A stretch of DNA of 64,000 bases from Trochalopteron elliotii (GCA_024734555.1 JANPWX010000030.1:371888-435887), one strand, 5' to 3'. Positions 1 to 14,208 are shown, counted from the first letter of the stretch. Made by a program: numbers and translations. Notes: generated by a model not told the origin, from the letters alone.

Positions 1-150
1 ACGGTGAACATGAAACGAATATGCTGGCATTACTCAGTCTGCTTCATGAGTCTGCAACCACCAGATACCTTATTTTCTGTCTCAACTACTGGGCTCACCT
101 ATTTAGAAAGGTCTTCTAAAGAGTTTTTTTTGAATCCAATTTCTTTGTAG

Positions 151-342
151 GCGTGGACCAACATGGTGCTGACAGTTCTCAACCAGATTCAGGCTCTGCC
201 AGACCAAACTTTCACAGCCCTGCAGCCAGCAGTGTTTCCCTGTATCAGCCAGCTGACTTGCCACGTGACAGATATCCGTGTCCGCCAGGCAGTGCGGGAA
301 TGGCTGGGAAGAGTGGGCCGAGTTTATGATATCATCATTTAG
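151..342 (+). CDS. ARFGEF3: ARFGEF3 (BIG3), last coding exon
   Basis: This terminal exon encodes 63 residues plus a TAG stop. It opens in phase 0 just after a pyrimidine-rich acceptor (ttctttgtag, 141-150) with AWTNMVLTVLNQIQALP. It closes with QAVREWLGRVGRVYDIII, which I recognise as the extreme C-terminus of ARFGEF3/BIG3. The rest of the gene lies left of the window. Known of the family: BIG3 is a large Sec7-domain relative of the BIG1/BIG2 Arf exchange factors. It is reported to lack a functional catalytic glutamate, to restrain insulin granule biogenesis and to bind prohibitin-2. None of the Sec7 domain is visible here. A BIG1 or BIG2 paralogue is the alternative, but the neighbouring SMIM28 and NHSL1 genes fit the ARFGEF3 locus. 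The strong codon-level conservation right up to the stop argues for an intact gene. Confidence 0.88.
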   Translation, partial: AWTNMVLTVLNQIQALPDQTFTALQPAVFPCISQLTCHVTDIRVRQAVREWLGRVGRVYDIII

Positions 343-3300
343 ACCAAGCTGTCCTCTGCTGCAAAGGGCAGAAGACGTTCAAGGTATACAGAAAAGAAGT
401 ACTTGGGGTTCATTAATTGCCTATTTGTTGGTGATAAATTAAGAAACAGCGGGGTTGTCAGTTTATGTTGTCTATCCATCTGAGATTGTGTGTCCCTCAC
501 TCACACTAGCAAAGGAGGCAAAGCATGAGTCTGTTTAGGGGATCTGGCATGGCCCCAGAACTCAGAACCTGTCCATGAGTCAGGCTCCTACCAGGAGAGG
601 TGATACATTTCATAGCCTTCATTTTAATTCAAATTTGCAGCAGTGAGAGCCACCAGAAACTGTAACAGAACTTCACACTTGAAATTAGCTGTGAGTGCAA
701 CTGTCATGTGGATGTCAAACCAGGTTAGTAAACGTATTTAACTTAGAAAATAAATAAATAAATACAAGTCAGTGAAAAGGTGGGGCTATAGGACAATTAA
801 GAAGGTGACTTTTTTAGGGTAACATCTTCCCTTCAAAAATTGTCATGAGAGAGGATAGCCAGCTAAAGATTATTGTAGTAACTAAATATGTCACTCACTA
901 GAGAAAATGGAAATTTATTTTGCTCCAAAAAGAGCCTTTGAAGTCAGGTTTGGTGTAGCTAAAGAATCCTAGGTCTAAAACGGGTGAACCAAGCACAGAC
1001 TATTGATCCTTTCGTTGCTCTTATGGAGTATTGCTTGAAGACAAATGGCACTGTCAAACTGCCCTCTCTGCAACGCCACCCTGGCTGCCTCTTCACCTAT
1101 GCCTACAGCTGAGCATTTTGCCACATGTCTAATTCCCTCTAAAGGCAAAAGGGAAGTTTGTTTTGCTCTTTCCTGTGAAGCTGTAGGGAAGACACACCAC
1201 AGCAAATACCAGCATGTGCCAGTATCCAGCATTCAGCTAAGCAGAGTAGAGGTAAAGTGTTCCAGTTTAAGCACTACTGCAGCTATTATTCTACTGGAAA
1301 TTTATGTTTGCTTATGTCAAGGGGCTGTAGCCAGGTACGCCCTTATCACCTTTGTTGAATGTAGCCTACACTCCACTTGGAGCTGAGGCAAGATGGAAAA
1401 TGGTATGAAAGGGAGGTATATTTCCTGTTTCTCTCTCATTTCTTGTCTGTTGCTGTAAATAGAAAAGGACAGACCCTCATGGAGGCACATCCCCCCTCCA
1501 TGCAGCACTCCTATAGGGACTATTGCAATTTGCTGTTATTAGTAAGAGGGAGGAGAAGGGGGAGGATTGACTATTGTGTTGTCAAATGCATATGTGATGC
1601 TTTTCACACTATATAAAGCAAAGGGTTACCTTGCTGCACAGGTTATGTCAACCCTTGGGACATTTTATCTTGTACTCCCATGCTATATCATTTGTTGATT
1701 TGTTGATAACTTGTTGAAAATGAGTTGATTTTAATTTTGGGTGACCCTTTAATGCTGTTCTCCCAAGGCTTTTAAAACATGCATGCCAACTAAATATACA
1801 GCTTCAGTCCCTGCTCCAAAGCATCCTAAAAATATCATCTCTTTATATAAGGCCTGGATTTTGCAAAAATAACTGCTTTTAGCATCTTAAACCTGGAAAA
1901 ACAGAGGGAGCCAAGAAGCTCCACTGAACAGCCATCTCCCAAGCTGCTTTATTTACAAGAGTCTGACACTATCCTCCTGCCTTTTCCCTCCATTGCCTGC
2001 TTCCCATTTGTCACCTGCTAGTCTTGTGCAGGGAGTATTTGTCCCATAACTTTCTGTAGTGCCAGTCATGCTGTTTCACTTTCTTGAAAAAGTTCCCTTT
2101 GCTAAATTGTTTAAAGGACAAAAATTCTGTTAAAACAATTTTCTACCACCTAAACTGATTTTATTAATTACTAATTTAACAGTGTTTTCAGTTGTCAATT
2201 TCCCCCCAACAGTTCTAATACTTCCTCAGGGACAGGTTAGATTATGCTTTGGTATCTGGGAGAGTAGTAGCCCAGTTTGATTTCTGTTGCCATGTCTTTC
2301 TTATACATCTTTAGGTATAGGTAAAGCGTGATTACATTTTTTGTTAAAGTTTTTATTTGGCATCTATACAGAACTGCTTTTAAGGCAGTGCATTAATTAG
2401 GCAACAGCAGAAATCAGAAAAATAAACCATAGTCAAAGCAGCCAACTCTGATGGCTTTCATTATAAATGCATTGAATGGATGCAGATCCTTGCTGTACTG
2501 ATCTAAAACAGAAGCAAATCCCTAAATTATGTAGGGGAAATAAAATTGATAGCAGTACTAGGGAAATCACTCAGGACTACAGAAAAAGTCCTAGAATCTA
2601 GGAAACACCATAGTTGCATTGTGGTTGCAATACAAAATCCGTCTGTAAATCAGAAAAAAAAAAAAAAAACCACTTCAGGAGTGACAATACCATTACCACC
2701 ACCTCCCTCAAGCCCATGAACACAGTATAATCTAGTCTTACCTGATTAGCCACCATCTTGACCTGAAATGTCATTTTAACTATTTACACTACAACTACCA
2801 CATTGGAAAACAAGGACAAGTAAATTTGCTGTGTTGCTGTTGGCCTGTTCTGAAGTTCGTCCTTCAAATTATGTACTAAGTGCCCATTGTCACCCTCAGT
2901 GCCTCTGCTCATTAACACCCCTCCCTTTAAAAAGTCATAAGTAACTTTGACAAATGTAACTCAGAAGGAGGGAAGAAGGAATATCTGAAGCAGCAGACTT
3001 TAGAGAGCAAAATTCAGTGTCTGCTGCTCTTCCTTTTCCACGTGTGTTTAAAAAGCTAACCAGGCGAGGGGAGCAGCCTCTGGCCACTTCAGTAACCACA
3101 ACCATGAGATGTAGAAGCTGAAGCTTTCTGATGCACCTTCAAAACATAAACAAATAAAAAAATATTTGGTTCATCAGAATCTCAGCAATTTTTCTGCTAG
3201 TTGAGCTATAGATATTAATAAGTCCCAGAGAAGTAGAATAATAAATATGTGAGTTCACCATTTCATAGGGCCTGTGTGACCTCTTTCATGGCTCACAACT

Positions 3301-6300
3301 GCCAGCATGATACCTTCAGACCTCATAAAGCAAGGTTTTAACCCAAAGGAGAAGTCTGCCAGAATAGTCCCAGGAAAAGGGGACTGGCATTAGCCTGCCC
3401 TAGGCTTCAGAAGGGGAATTCCCAACACTGCACACCCCAATCATGTCCAGGTACATGTCCATGCCACAGTGGCTTTTCTGCTTTCTCCTTGTGAGTGGGA
3501 AAGCACCTCAGTCTGAAAGGGTAGTAGTCCTTACATCCACATGTGTATTCACACGTGTGTCCCATTCAGATCCTTACTGTTAGCTCTATAACCTCATCCA
3601 TGGCAGCATATTGGCAGCTTTACTGTTGAACCAAACATCTGAACCTTGAGCAAACCAGTCTCTTTGCATTACAGCCTTAGCTTGCTCTTTCTCTTTTCTT
3701 GCCCTTAATTTTTTTGTCTCATATATTCTTAGAGGAGTTGGGTTTGATTTTTTTTTTTTATTGAACTGGCCAGTTGTTTTTAAAAATAATTGCCCAGTAA
3801 ATTTTACTCAACTGAAATGCTTTAAAAAAGAAGATGTGGTAGCTTGACATACTTCTCAGGTACCAGAGCTGCACCTCTGCTGCCTTTGTCTAATTCACAC
3901 TGCCCTCTTCAGGGCCACTGCAGCCAGCAGAGGCAAGGACATCTCGTTTTAAAATCTTATAGGCAGTTGCTAACAGAGAAAGTTGCTCCTGCCCATCGTC
4001 AACTACCTTTAAGCACATGAAATAGCTCATCACTGTGAAAATATTTAAAGCTGAGAAAAGCAGAGGACTCATCAGGAAAGCAATCCTTTTCCTACAGAAA
4101 CAGAGGCAGGGTTTGACCCGAACTTACATGGTCTCAGGTCATTGCATATGTTTGCACTTCATTCTTCACTGTGAAGATATGCAGTCATATGAGATGATTG
4201 ACGTGTATGTATGTACAGATACCTGTAGCTCCAATCACTGCCATATTCTGGGCATTCAGCATATTTTCAGAGAGCTATCTACATTAGTAATATGCTTATC
4301 TGCTGTGTTATATATTTGTGTCACACCAGCAATGGTTAACACAGTTATTTTGGTACCTTTTCTGAGCATTCAGCAGCCATTGAATTACCACCGCTATCTC
4401 TTGGTTAACATGCCTTCATGTCTTTATGATGTTAAAATACAGATTTAATACTCTCCTAGAGATAAACACTCATTTGAGAATAACTGACTTAATTTACCAT
4501 ATAGAAAGAATTACTAGGAAAAGATTTACACAGACCTGGGCAATACTTTCCTTGTACAACTCCCAGCACAGGCAACACAGCTTTTGCCTCATCACAGATG
4601 GAAATTTAAGCCCTCTGCACTGTGGCTTGTTCGTGTCAAGGCCAAGTACAGTTTACACTTGTGACTTGTAAGGTGCTTTCCCTTTCAGTTTGAGCTTCAA
4701 GTTTTAAATCTTTATGTAAAATTCACTGATAAATCCTCGCTCACCAAAGATAAAATCCCCACCCCTAAGTACCATGTGCAATCTTCACTTGTATTTTATA
4801 TAGCAGCATCTCAGTGTTGGTATCAACACTGCAGAGCCCAGCACAGCACTGGCATGAAACTGAGTGGCAAACAAATTAGAAAGTAGAGTCCAGTTCCATG
4901 TGCTGCCTACACTTTGTACCATTCTTCACAGCTTGGTCCCACACTCAAAGTGCTGAGGCTGTCGAAATCAGTGGAAGTTAAGTAGCTAGGGATCTTTAAT
5001 ACTCAGGACTCAGTCCTTGAATCCTTCAATCCCTACATACGGGTTCACAAGTTCTCAGGAAAGGGGAAGTCCTGTAAAATTCTTTGTGTCACCCTCTCTG
5101 CTGCTGTCCTCCATACACCTCCTGCTTGAAAAATTCATGGGAACTAGCACACAGTCCCACACAACACCATGCAGCATAACTAGAACCCTCACTTTTGCAC
5201 AGATCCAGCAAGCCAAAGTGATTTATTTTTTACCTAGGTCATCTGTATAGAAGCCTGTTGGGAAATTATGCCTGTGGTTTGGCTATTGTCGCCTTCAGCA
5301 ATGCATTCTAGAAATGCTGTTTCTCAGTGCTAAATTGTTTTTAATTCACAAAAAGAGTGAAGTGCTTCCCTTTTTCCCCCCCACTTTTACACTAAGATAT
5401 GTCTAAAGTGTCTAAGCAGGCTATTTACACATTATTCCAGTCATAGCAATTTATGGGAAGACCTGCACAGGGCTCATCATGGTATACGACATGAAATAGG
5501 TTTTTTCAGTTGCTGATCATTCCGCAATTGTTAAAGAAGTTAGATGATACCATCAACTTACCAAAAGAGGTTTGTCTTCTTTTAGTGTAAAGGACCAATT
5601 TACCATTGCACAGAAGCACAAATTTTGGATGTTATGCAATGTAGATTAAAGCATGTGGCAGCTAGCAATTCCTCTTTGCTGAGCCTCCTAATTTGAGCAG
5701 AGCTTCTATAGGGATATCACCAAAGGGTCTCAGCAGCCCTCACCAGCAACATGCCTGGGACTCCAGAAGTTGTACAATTGCAAGGAAGAAGTCATTTTCA
5801 CTAATTCTCCTCAGATCTCATACTTTATATGTGACACTAATATGATACTAAACAAACGGTTTTATGCCAAACATGCAGTGCTGGCTTTTTAAAAAGGAAA
5901 AATGAAAACACACATGGCCTAAGTGTCCATCAGTCTTTTCACTTAGTGCTCAGAGGTCTCCAAGCTGAAAACTAAAAGCAGAGGGAAGAAGAAATGCCCT
6001 AAATCTGTGGATATTAGTGGAGCTACGCTGTATGATCCTGGATTAATGCAATAATGAGCTCGTCTGTGGAACCAGATCCCTCAAATTCCAATTTTTGGCA
6101 AAATCACAAGTTGAGGTTTTCATAGGCTACACTGCCACGTTGAATCAGGGACCTGAGTTTATGAAATGCATTTTTGGTTAAGAAACATGGCAACAATCCT
6201 TTTACCCCAACATCCCCCTTTTCAAAAGGTAGTTTATGTACTTTGATACATTTTGTCTGACCTCCGTAGAGCATCAGGGCCCTGTTTCCTGTCCATGCAT

Positions 6301-7265
6301 TTGGTCCATCTGGGATGTGGTGAAGTGCCACACTTCCACAAGCAGCAAGCTGCAGCAAGAGAGCTGAGCTGGCAGACAGGCACAGGTACACAGGTTTGAG
6401 CAAGGGACAAATATCTCCTCCACAATCAGGCTGTGACTCCTGAGCCCCCCACTCTGCAGAGGAAGACATGACTTGATATCAAAGGGAGAACAGCCAGGAA
6501 GGGCAGAGCATGATGGTGACAGAGCCCTGTAATGCACACTGTTTGCTAGAGCAGATGGGAGCAAGAGGTTGAAGGTGTGCAATGACAACAGCAAGAACCT
6601 TCTTTCAGTTCCCCCCACTTTCTCTTCTCTGCCTCTTTTCCCCTTCTCCCCTTTTGTCATTTTGGTGAGACTGCAAACATACTTCTGTGGGCCCTTCAAC
6701 CAGAACTGAAAGCAAGCCAAAGGGAGTGGACACTCCATTTCACCAAAGATCTGAGTCTTTTCTGTTTGAAAATTAAAAAAAAAAAAAAATCAAATCTTAT
6801 TTCCATTATGATGGCTGCCAGAGGAAGCATTTTACCACAAAACATGATTCCCAGGACTTAATCTCTCTAGCTGTATATTCAGGAGGAGCCAATAGTACTT
6901 CTTAAGAGAGACTATAAATTACCTTGTCAAACAAGTGCTTACGTTGGGTTTACCTTCTGCTGTGTGCATACCTACCTGCAATTCCTTGGTCTCATCCATG
7001 TTTTCTCCCTCTACCTTTTGTTCTTCTTTAGAAGAGCACTTCCCCATGTCCACCATGTCCTGTTGTGCCGCTAGCTTTGTATGGTCCTTGGGTGTCCAGT
7101 GGTTGGGCAGTCACTGTCAGCTGGCTTGCAAATTGTATTTTGTGTATATTTTATTCTGATTGAATTCTGAAATGGAAATATTTTAAAACAAAAAGTATAA
7201 ACTATTTATGTTGCTTGTGTTGTAGAATAAAGATGCAAATGAAAAATAAATTATGCTTTGGTTTT
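343..7265 (+). other. ARFGEF3: Probable long 3'UTR of ARFGEF3
   Basis: No coding exon is recognisable over about 6.9 kb after the ARFGEF3 stop; the open frames here are short and look random. From memory, mammalian ARFGEF3 mRNAs carry a 3'UTR of several kilobases, so I infer that most of this stretch is transcribed UTR. Earlier AATAAA-like sequences (for example the AAATAAATAAATAAATAC run near 748-764) could give shorter isoforms. Plain A tracts occur near 2644-2660 and 6773-6789. The right boundary rests on the paired polyadenylation signals at 7226-7250 and is an inference; RNA-seq coverage would decide it. Confidence 0.5.
7226..7250 (+). terminator. ARFGEF3: Candidate ARFGEF3 polyadenylation signals (two AATAAA)
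   Basis: Two AATAAA hexamers lie at 7226-7231 and 7245-7250, followed by a T/G-rich stretch (tgctttggttttgtc), the usual layout of a mammalian or avian cleavage site. They sit at the end of an AU-rich segment typical of a 3'UTR end. Assignment to ARFGEF3 is by position and strand only. Confidence 0.45.
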
Positions 7266-7929
7266 GTCTAATGAAAGTTATTGTACAGCTCCTGATGAAC
7301 TAAAGGAACAGAGCAGAGAAAGAGCCTGAAATAGTCTTGGTATGTACAGGCAGGAACTGCAGTTTTCATGAATGACCTTGGGAATTTAACCACTCTGAAC
7401 TGCTAGGTGTTTTTGATGGGAACTGAGATATACACTGACAAATTACTCCTACAGCACTTCTAGCCAGAGTCTGGGTTTGTGGGGTGGAGAAGGATGAAGC
7501 TACTGAGATAGTTAAAAGTACAAGTAGATGCCATGCAGAATTTTGATGAATTAGACAAGAAACATTTCTCCCTCCATTTAAATGAGGAGAATACTGTTGG
7601 CTCTGATTTCATTAGAGATGGGTTGCTCAGAGCTCTCTTTCACAGCCAGACTTTTGTTGGGTTTCTAAGCTAGGCATTCCCTGACCACAAACAGTTTAGA
7701 TAGCACTCATCAGGTGTTCCCAGTAAACAGGTGCATGGATGCTGCTGATGCTTATAAACAAAACCTCCCTTTATTCAATTACTCATGCATCTCTGTCAGG
7801 TCCACGGATTTTTGGGCTCTGATATCTTCTGGGCCACAGCTGGGGTCACCCCTCCTCAGAGTGACAGCAGGAGTGGGGGGCAGGAGCTGGGTATTCCCCT
7901 GGTCCAGGGGGCATTTTCAGGTGCCTCAC

Positions 7930-8400
7930 TGTCCCATCTGGGTTGCCAGAAACTGATGCCTTGGGAAGGCTGACCTGGAACAGAGACTGGACAGAGCCTA
8001 AGAGAATAAAGTAGGTATTTATTGAAAGGCCTTTAGGGTACACCTGGGCAGCATAAGAGCCTGACCAGGGCTACACCCGAGGTGGACTTAAAATGGTCAC
8101 AAAGTAGACGCTCGGTCACAAGATCTCACACCTTTATAAGTTTTGGTCCATTTGCATATTGGGGTTTAAATGTCCAATTACAACTTCGGGTTGTGAAGCC
8201 TCATCCTTCTTGTTTTCTCTCTTCAGTCCACCCTTGTTTATCCTTTTGGGCCTGAAACTTGTACTCGTTGTCCTAGTCTTCAACAGAAAAAAGATTCATT
8301 TTGTCTACCTAGTCTATGAAGAGAGCTTACTAACACTTAATATGAGGCTCAGAACTACACCCTTAGGCAGTACAGAATTTGAAAAACATGAAAGCTAAAA
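7930..8400 (-). mobile_element. ERV LTR fragment, minus orientation
   Basis: On the minus strand this stretch has the order of a retroviral LTR: an octamer motif ATGCAAAT (8150-8157), a TATAAAGG box (8131-8138) and, about 110 bp on, an AATAAA signal (8018-8023). The text, including cacctttataagttttggtccatt, is of a type I associate with songbird endogenous retrovirus LTRs. No gag, pol or env reading frame flanks it, so it looks like a solo LTR. Both ends are unresolved; the GC-rich stretch at 7800-7930 may also belong to it. I found no target-site duplication. Confidence 0.55.
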
Positions 8401-11289
8401 CTTAAGGCATCACTGCAATGTTTCATTCTGCTGAAATGAGAGCTCAGCAACGGCTCTCCTGTTACCTACATCCCTCTTTTGATTAAAGTCAAACCAAAGA
8501 TTGCTTGTGTTGAAGAAAACCTGTAATTTAATGAAAATAATAAACACTTTCTTTACAGCAGTCACTCCTGCTTCTGTATGCAGCCAAAATTTAGGTGCTG
8601 AGGGAGAAGGGTTTTGCCAGTGTCCCTGTCAAGAGAATTGCCATGGGCTTCCTGAAAGCAGGAGTGTTTCAGTGACAAGACATAACATCATAGCATCATA
8701 TAGTAAACCTTAGGATACACCTCTCTGTGGTCAGGGATGCTACCCACAGCCCAAAAGCAAGTTTTCCACATAAACTCAAGAGGAAAAATGCAGCCAGCTT
8801 TCCACCTGGCCTCTCTGGGGTCTCTGGGCATGGGCTCCCATACACTGAAACAACATAAGGTCTGGCCCTCACTGGTTGTTACATAACAGCCTCATCAGCA
8901 TGAAGGTTAAGAACAGATTACAAAGCGACCAAATGAGGTTGTGGTGCTTTAATAATCTTACACACTTCTGGCAAAAGAGAGTGTGTTAAATCCCAACCAT
9001 CAGATCTAATTTCATTCCAGGGAACTACCTTCTGCTGCTCCACACATCTCATTTAGATCCCGTTAGAAAGATTTTCATTTCCTTCTAAACACCATTCTGT
9101 AATGTGAAACAGCAACAGAGTAAATACAGAAAGTATGCTCCACTATACCACTCACTCCTTACATGTACAAATTCCCAGTTGCCTTCCCACTGATGCTGGG
9201 GTGAGGCTAGCTTGGCTTTTGCTGCCTCTAGACTTACCTAGAAGACACTTGGTCTTGTCCTTCTGTTGAGCAGCAGAGTGTTAAGAACGCTTGCCAAGGA
9301 AAATAGCTGTCAACAAATACTTTAAAAAACAATAAAGAAAAATTCAAAAGGGACATAACAGGCACACCATTGAATCTCAGACATTGTCTTCGTTTCAGTG
9401 GATTCACTAAATTCATTTTTCATAATGTAGGTTTATCACTGGTTACACTGTATTAATCTATGTAAAACTAAATGTTAAAAGCTCCCCTGATATCAAGCCA
9501 GACTAATTGTTTCTGAATTGCTATTTTTTGACAGAGTGCCAAAGGAGTGCCCAGTGTCAGTGTCACTACTACCATTTTACAGGTGGGATGAATAACTGAG
9601 CAAGTAAAAAATTTGTTCTTGACCTCAAAATGCACCAAAGTATCTAAACACATGCCTCTTGCTTATCCCAAAGTTGTAGATCTGTGAGATAATCTGGCAA
9701 GAGAGGGGAAAAAAAAACCAAACAAAAAACAACAGCAAAGACAGTTTATAGGAGGAATACAGAAAGGCAAACTAGAGATACCCGCAGGTACTTCAGGTAC
9801 AAGACAAAAGGGAAACACACTTTGGATGTAACAGTTAATACACAGTAGGATTGCATAGGAGACCACTGTTGCATCCATATCCCCAAGCACTGAGGTAAAA
9901 ACAGGACAATATTTTCAGTAAGCTTGCTGGAAGCATGCTCTTTCTAGGACAGATACTTCCTGATCATGTTTTCCAGAGGAAGAAACCTTTTGGTTCACTG
10001 AGCAAACCTGTGGCAGAAGTTGAAAGAAGTAAATATGAGGCCGTGATTCTGTCCATAGAGCTATGTGAAATGCAGGGTGATCTCTGATTTTGGAGCTTTT
10101 GGCAAAGAAGCTAGCATCAGGATAAACCTCTTAACATCTAATATCACTGTAAACAAACACAAATTGAAGTCTTTATCCAAATGCATGACTGTGTCCTAGA
10201 AGAGTGCAGTCAGTATCCAGATTTCAAAACTCAACAGAATTCAAAATAAACCAGAACAATCTAGATGTAAGCACAGGTCAGCTAGGTCCTATTCTTACAC
10301 TGAAAGAAAGACAAAAAAAAATGAAAAAAGGGCAGGGGTGGGAAGGAAAAACCAAAACCCAACATATTAGCCAGGCTGTATGTGCAATTTCCTGGCTCCT
10401 GATAGAAATCCATAATAATAAATCAATAATAAATCTGTTTGATGTTTTTGTTTGGTTTTGTTTTTACAAGAGATTTGTACTTTTGTCTTCACTGTAATTG
10501 CTGGGAAATCTGTATCCATAAAGGAGAGACAGCACTTCTGGCTTGCCAGCTCTGAGAAAATATGCCCAACCTGAAATATTTTTGTTCACTGTGGTTAGTG
10601 TGACCACTTCTGATCTGTTATGTTCATTCCCTACTCAGTCAAACAAAGTTACTTAAAATAATGTGGAATACTTTTCTGTGCAGCATCTATAAATTATTTA
10701 CTATGTTTTTTAATGTTACATTATATTCCCAGCGGACCACTTTGTACTTCAAATCAGGTTCTTTGTGCCAAAGATTACAGGCAGACAAAAAGATCAAAAT
10801 AAAACTGGATAAGATGCTATACTGAAATCTATCCCTGTAAGTAATTTTGTCTAGGAGGTCAAAAAAGACAAATCTTCAGGCTTGGGAAACAATAATGTCA
10901 AACATAATGAGAAAGTGAAAAATGCTTTTGAAAAGGTATTGCAGTAACTCATGCGAGGAGGGGAAGGTGACAAAGCTCTTGGCTGGTTTGTTTATTTGCA
11001 AAAAGAATTCCTTGTCCCTTGAGAAAACAGAGGAATCGGTTTCTGAGTAGAATTGCAATGGTGGGACCACAAGCACAAGGGCCCTGACAAAAATGTTCTT
11101 TTAAAATCCCAGCTGTGGGGATGGTCACCAGAGCAGATCTTACATTTCCCTTGCATACATTATCTTTTCTTTTAAAAGGACAATGAATAATTGAATATCT
11201 CAATGCAGGCCCTTGCGACCAGCTCCAAACCCAAGAGAATAAATAAAGATCATTAATTTGCAAACCCAGGCATGAAGGTTAAAAAAATT

Positions 11290-11310
11290 AAAAAAAAAAA
11301 AAAAAAAAAA
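11290..11310 (+). repeat. A21 homopolymer
   Basis: A run of 21 A preceded by a second A7 run separated by TT. It could be the tail of an old retroposed copy or a simple microsatellite. I see no recognisable retrocopy immediately upstream. Confidence 0.9.
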
Positions 11311-14208
11311 GGAAATATTTTAATCTAGTTTGCTAATTTTTTCTCACACATATTTTCAATTTTTTAGGTAGAGCGGTGCTGAGAGTAGGGCAAGGATGAC
11401 CACTACTGAGGGTCTGTTGGGACTGAGGGGTATATAGGGTATGCTGTGTTGTTCTAGACAACATCACAGATCTGCAGTGACTGTGGAAGAAAAACAGGAT
11501 GAGAAAGAGGAGCCTGGGACAGGGCACAAGTGTCAAACTACATCAATTTGAGTGTCTCTTTCAGAGCCTGAGCCATCAAACCAAGCCAGTCTGGCTGGAC
11601 AAGCATCCTTCTCAAGAAGGCTACACCCTGCACATAGCAAAAAGTAATTGTTGGAGTAAAATAAAGTTAAAAAATGACCCCTAAACCCTGAAGAGCAACA
11701 TCAGAATGTAAATGCCTCTAACCAGTCAGGCCTAGAGCTGCCCCTACAACCTGGGCACATTGTAAATGCTCATCCCTAGAGGCCCCATTGTCCCTCAACA
11801 GCCACCTGGATCCTCCTGCTGTTAACACACCAAGTCACTTGACACTGACAGTGTGAGGAGGATATGCCTGGAAAAGGGGTGAGAGAATCCCCATCTTGTA
11901 GCAGAATGAAATAACTGCCTCAGATGTTCTCTTCACAACTGATTTTCCTTTGTCCAGGGGAATCTGCCCCAGGCAAAGTCTACATTTTCCTCAAAGAGAA
12001 AATCAACATTTATCCAGCCTGGCCTCAGGCTTTCCCCTCTGTACAACTCTGAGTGACCCTGAAGCTTCAAACAGGAACAACATTTTACGCAGCAGCATCA
12101 ATGCAGCCCATGCAGGCTGGACTGGAATGAACCACAGGAAAGACACCCTCTTCCCATTCCCTATCCAGAAGTGGGTCACTGCAGTGGATATTTTTTCAAT
12201 ATTCTCTCAAATGACAATATAGTCTCCTGAATTAAGAACTGTCATCCATTCAACCACACTAAGCCCCAGAGCAGAATCTTCTTTACATTTTGCTGCTGTT
12301 TCGACCCTTCTCATACAATCCCTCACCTCAACATCAGCTTACTGCAGAGGGCACTATCACATACCTCTATACATCTTAACATCAGCACATCATTCTTGGG
12401 CTGCAGTTTGCATTTCCTAACTGAAAACCTGGCCTGTTAGTTATAAAGCTGCCCATGCTGAGTAGTGGTTCTTAGCAGCTCAACTGTCCAGGTATTTCTA
12501 ATGGGCATTATTCCCCTCTAAACATTCACACATCCCTCAGACAGCACATATTTTTATTACAGGTTTCCCATGCCACTTCCTGCTGCCAGGCTAAGCCTCT
12601 TGTTTTAAGAAACCACAAAAGCCTTTGCCTTTGTATCCATGGTTTTCTATGGAGAGTATTGCATAGTGCCTTGCCCTTTCTAATACCAAGACCCTTTCCT
12701 TTCCAATCGTGTGGCATACTTTCCACTTGCATCGATGTAAGCTCTCATGTCCCCAGCCAGAGAAAACTGTGGCAGTGCCTTTACCCCACTGTCCCAAGTG
12801 TTCTTATCCTTATGGCCTTGCACTGGTCAATTCTGAAATGTTTTTACATTGGAGACATTTGCCAGTTGTGTTTAACTCATCCCTTTCACTCTCTGCTTCC
12901 TGATGTTTTATTTTCCAATCTATAGCTCCACTGTAGGAGCTCTTCAGCCTTCCCCTCATAGTTTTTAGCAGGTAACTTCAGCACCTACAAGGGTAGTGGC
13001 TTTTTAGTTATCTAGCAGACACTGCCTGCTGACACACAAGCACAAGGCACGGCAGCAGCCAGCACAAGCAGCTCAGGCACCGCACTCAGAGTGATGCAAT
13101 TGACGCAAGTGGCGCCACAAAGCCAAAAACACGGAGTTGGAGCAGCTCCCGCAGAGCCACACGGCACCTGCTGCACCAACAGGACACCCCAAGGAGGAGG
13201 GCACCTGCCTGGGAATCCCTCACTTCCCACCTGACTGGCAGGGAGAAGTTTTCCCTCTTCTCTGCCCCTTCAGGTACCATTTATTAACATTTCTTATCAT
13301 GAATTCAAGGCTAACTGACCTGTCTCTGCTCATACCCTAACATCTACTGCAATTTTGCTGGCCAGTTGAACCATTAACAAGTGCACTTGAGAAAATAGTT
13401 ATTGTCACATTTGCAGATTTAGGGCCTTTTTTATACACAAGATTTTCTTAAAACATATTATTTCGATAGCAAATTTATTCTACAGGTTGCAGGCAGCTGT
13501 GCATCTCCTCCATAAGTTTGAAGGAGAAATCTTTAGATTCAAACTTCAGGATGTGAGGTCTGAATTGGAACTGTACACAAAATGTGTTTAATTTCAAGCA
13601 AAACAGTACAAAATGACTCAAAGCCTCTCCATTGATGTTATGTTAAATAATACAGTTCATATGGATTCAGAAGTCCACAGACAGCTTCCCTCCTGTCCAG
13701 AAGGCCAAAGGCCAAGGTTGGCCTTTCCTTGACAACTGAGTACAACACTGAACAAGCATATCCTGATTTTTCAAATGTTTCAAGTGTTTTAATAATGGCA
13801 AATGAAGAGTTGCAGATTCATTGTTAATGATGGGCCATATCAGGGCCTCTCTAAGTCTGTCATCAGAGACAATAACCTGTAAGAGAGTGTGTTAATAACT
13901 ACAGTTGTTCTGTGGAGCCACACCTGGCTTTAAAAGGATGACAAAGGACTTAGAAGTTAATTTGCATTTTTTCCATTCTGTTGAAGAACTGAGCAAGTTT
14001 TACAAGCTAGAAGAGCTATTGCTTCTCCAACAGTGCTCTCCTGACACTGGTTCTAAGCAACAATATCAGAAAGAATAATTCCTTTGGAATCTAGAGACAA
14101 TAGATTTTTGGCAGCAGATGATGCCAGGTTAATCAGGCTATATAAATATATGATCATTCTTTTGTATAAAATCTACTGTGTTAGCAACAAGTAGTGACAC
14201 AGAGACTG

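Noticed and set aside
748..764. AAATAAATAAATAAATAC as the ARFGEF3 mRNA end
   Set aside because: A simple ATAA microsatellite without a clear downstream T/G-rich element; kept only as a possible alternative site.
6274..6738. 154-codon minus-strand open frame
   Set aside because: Low-complexity, Leu/Ser/Cys-rich product with no recognisable motif, inside the presumed ARFGEF3 3'UTR.
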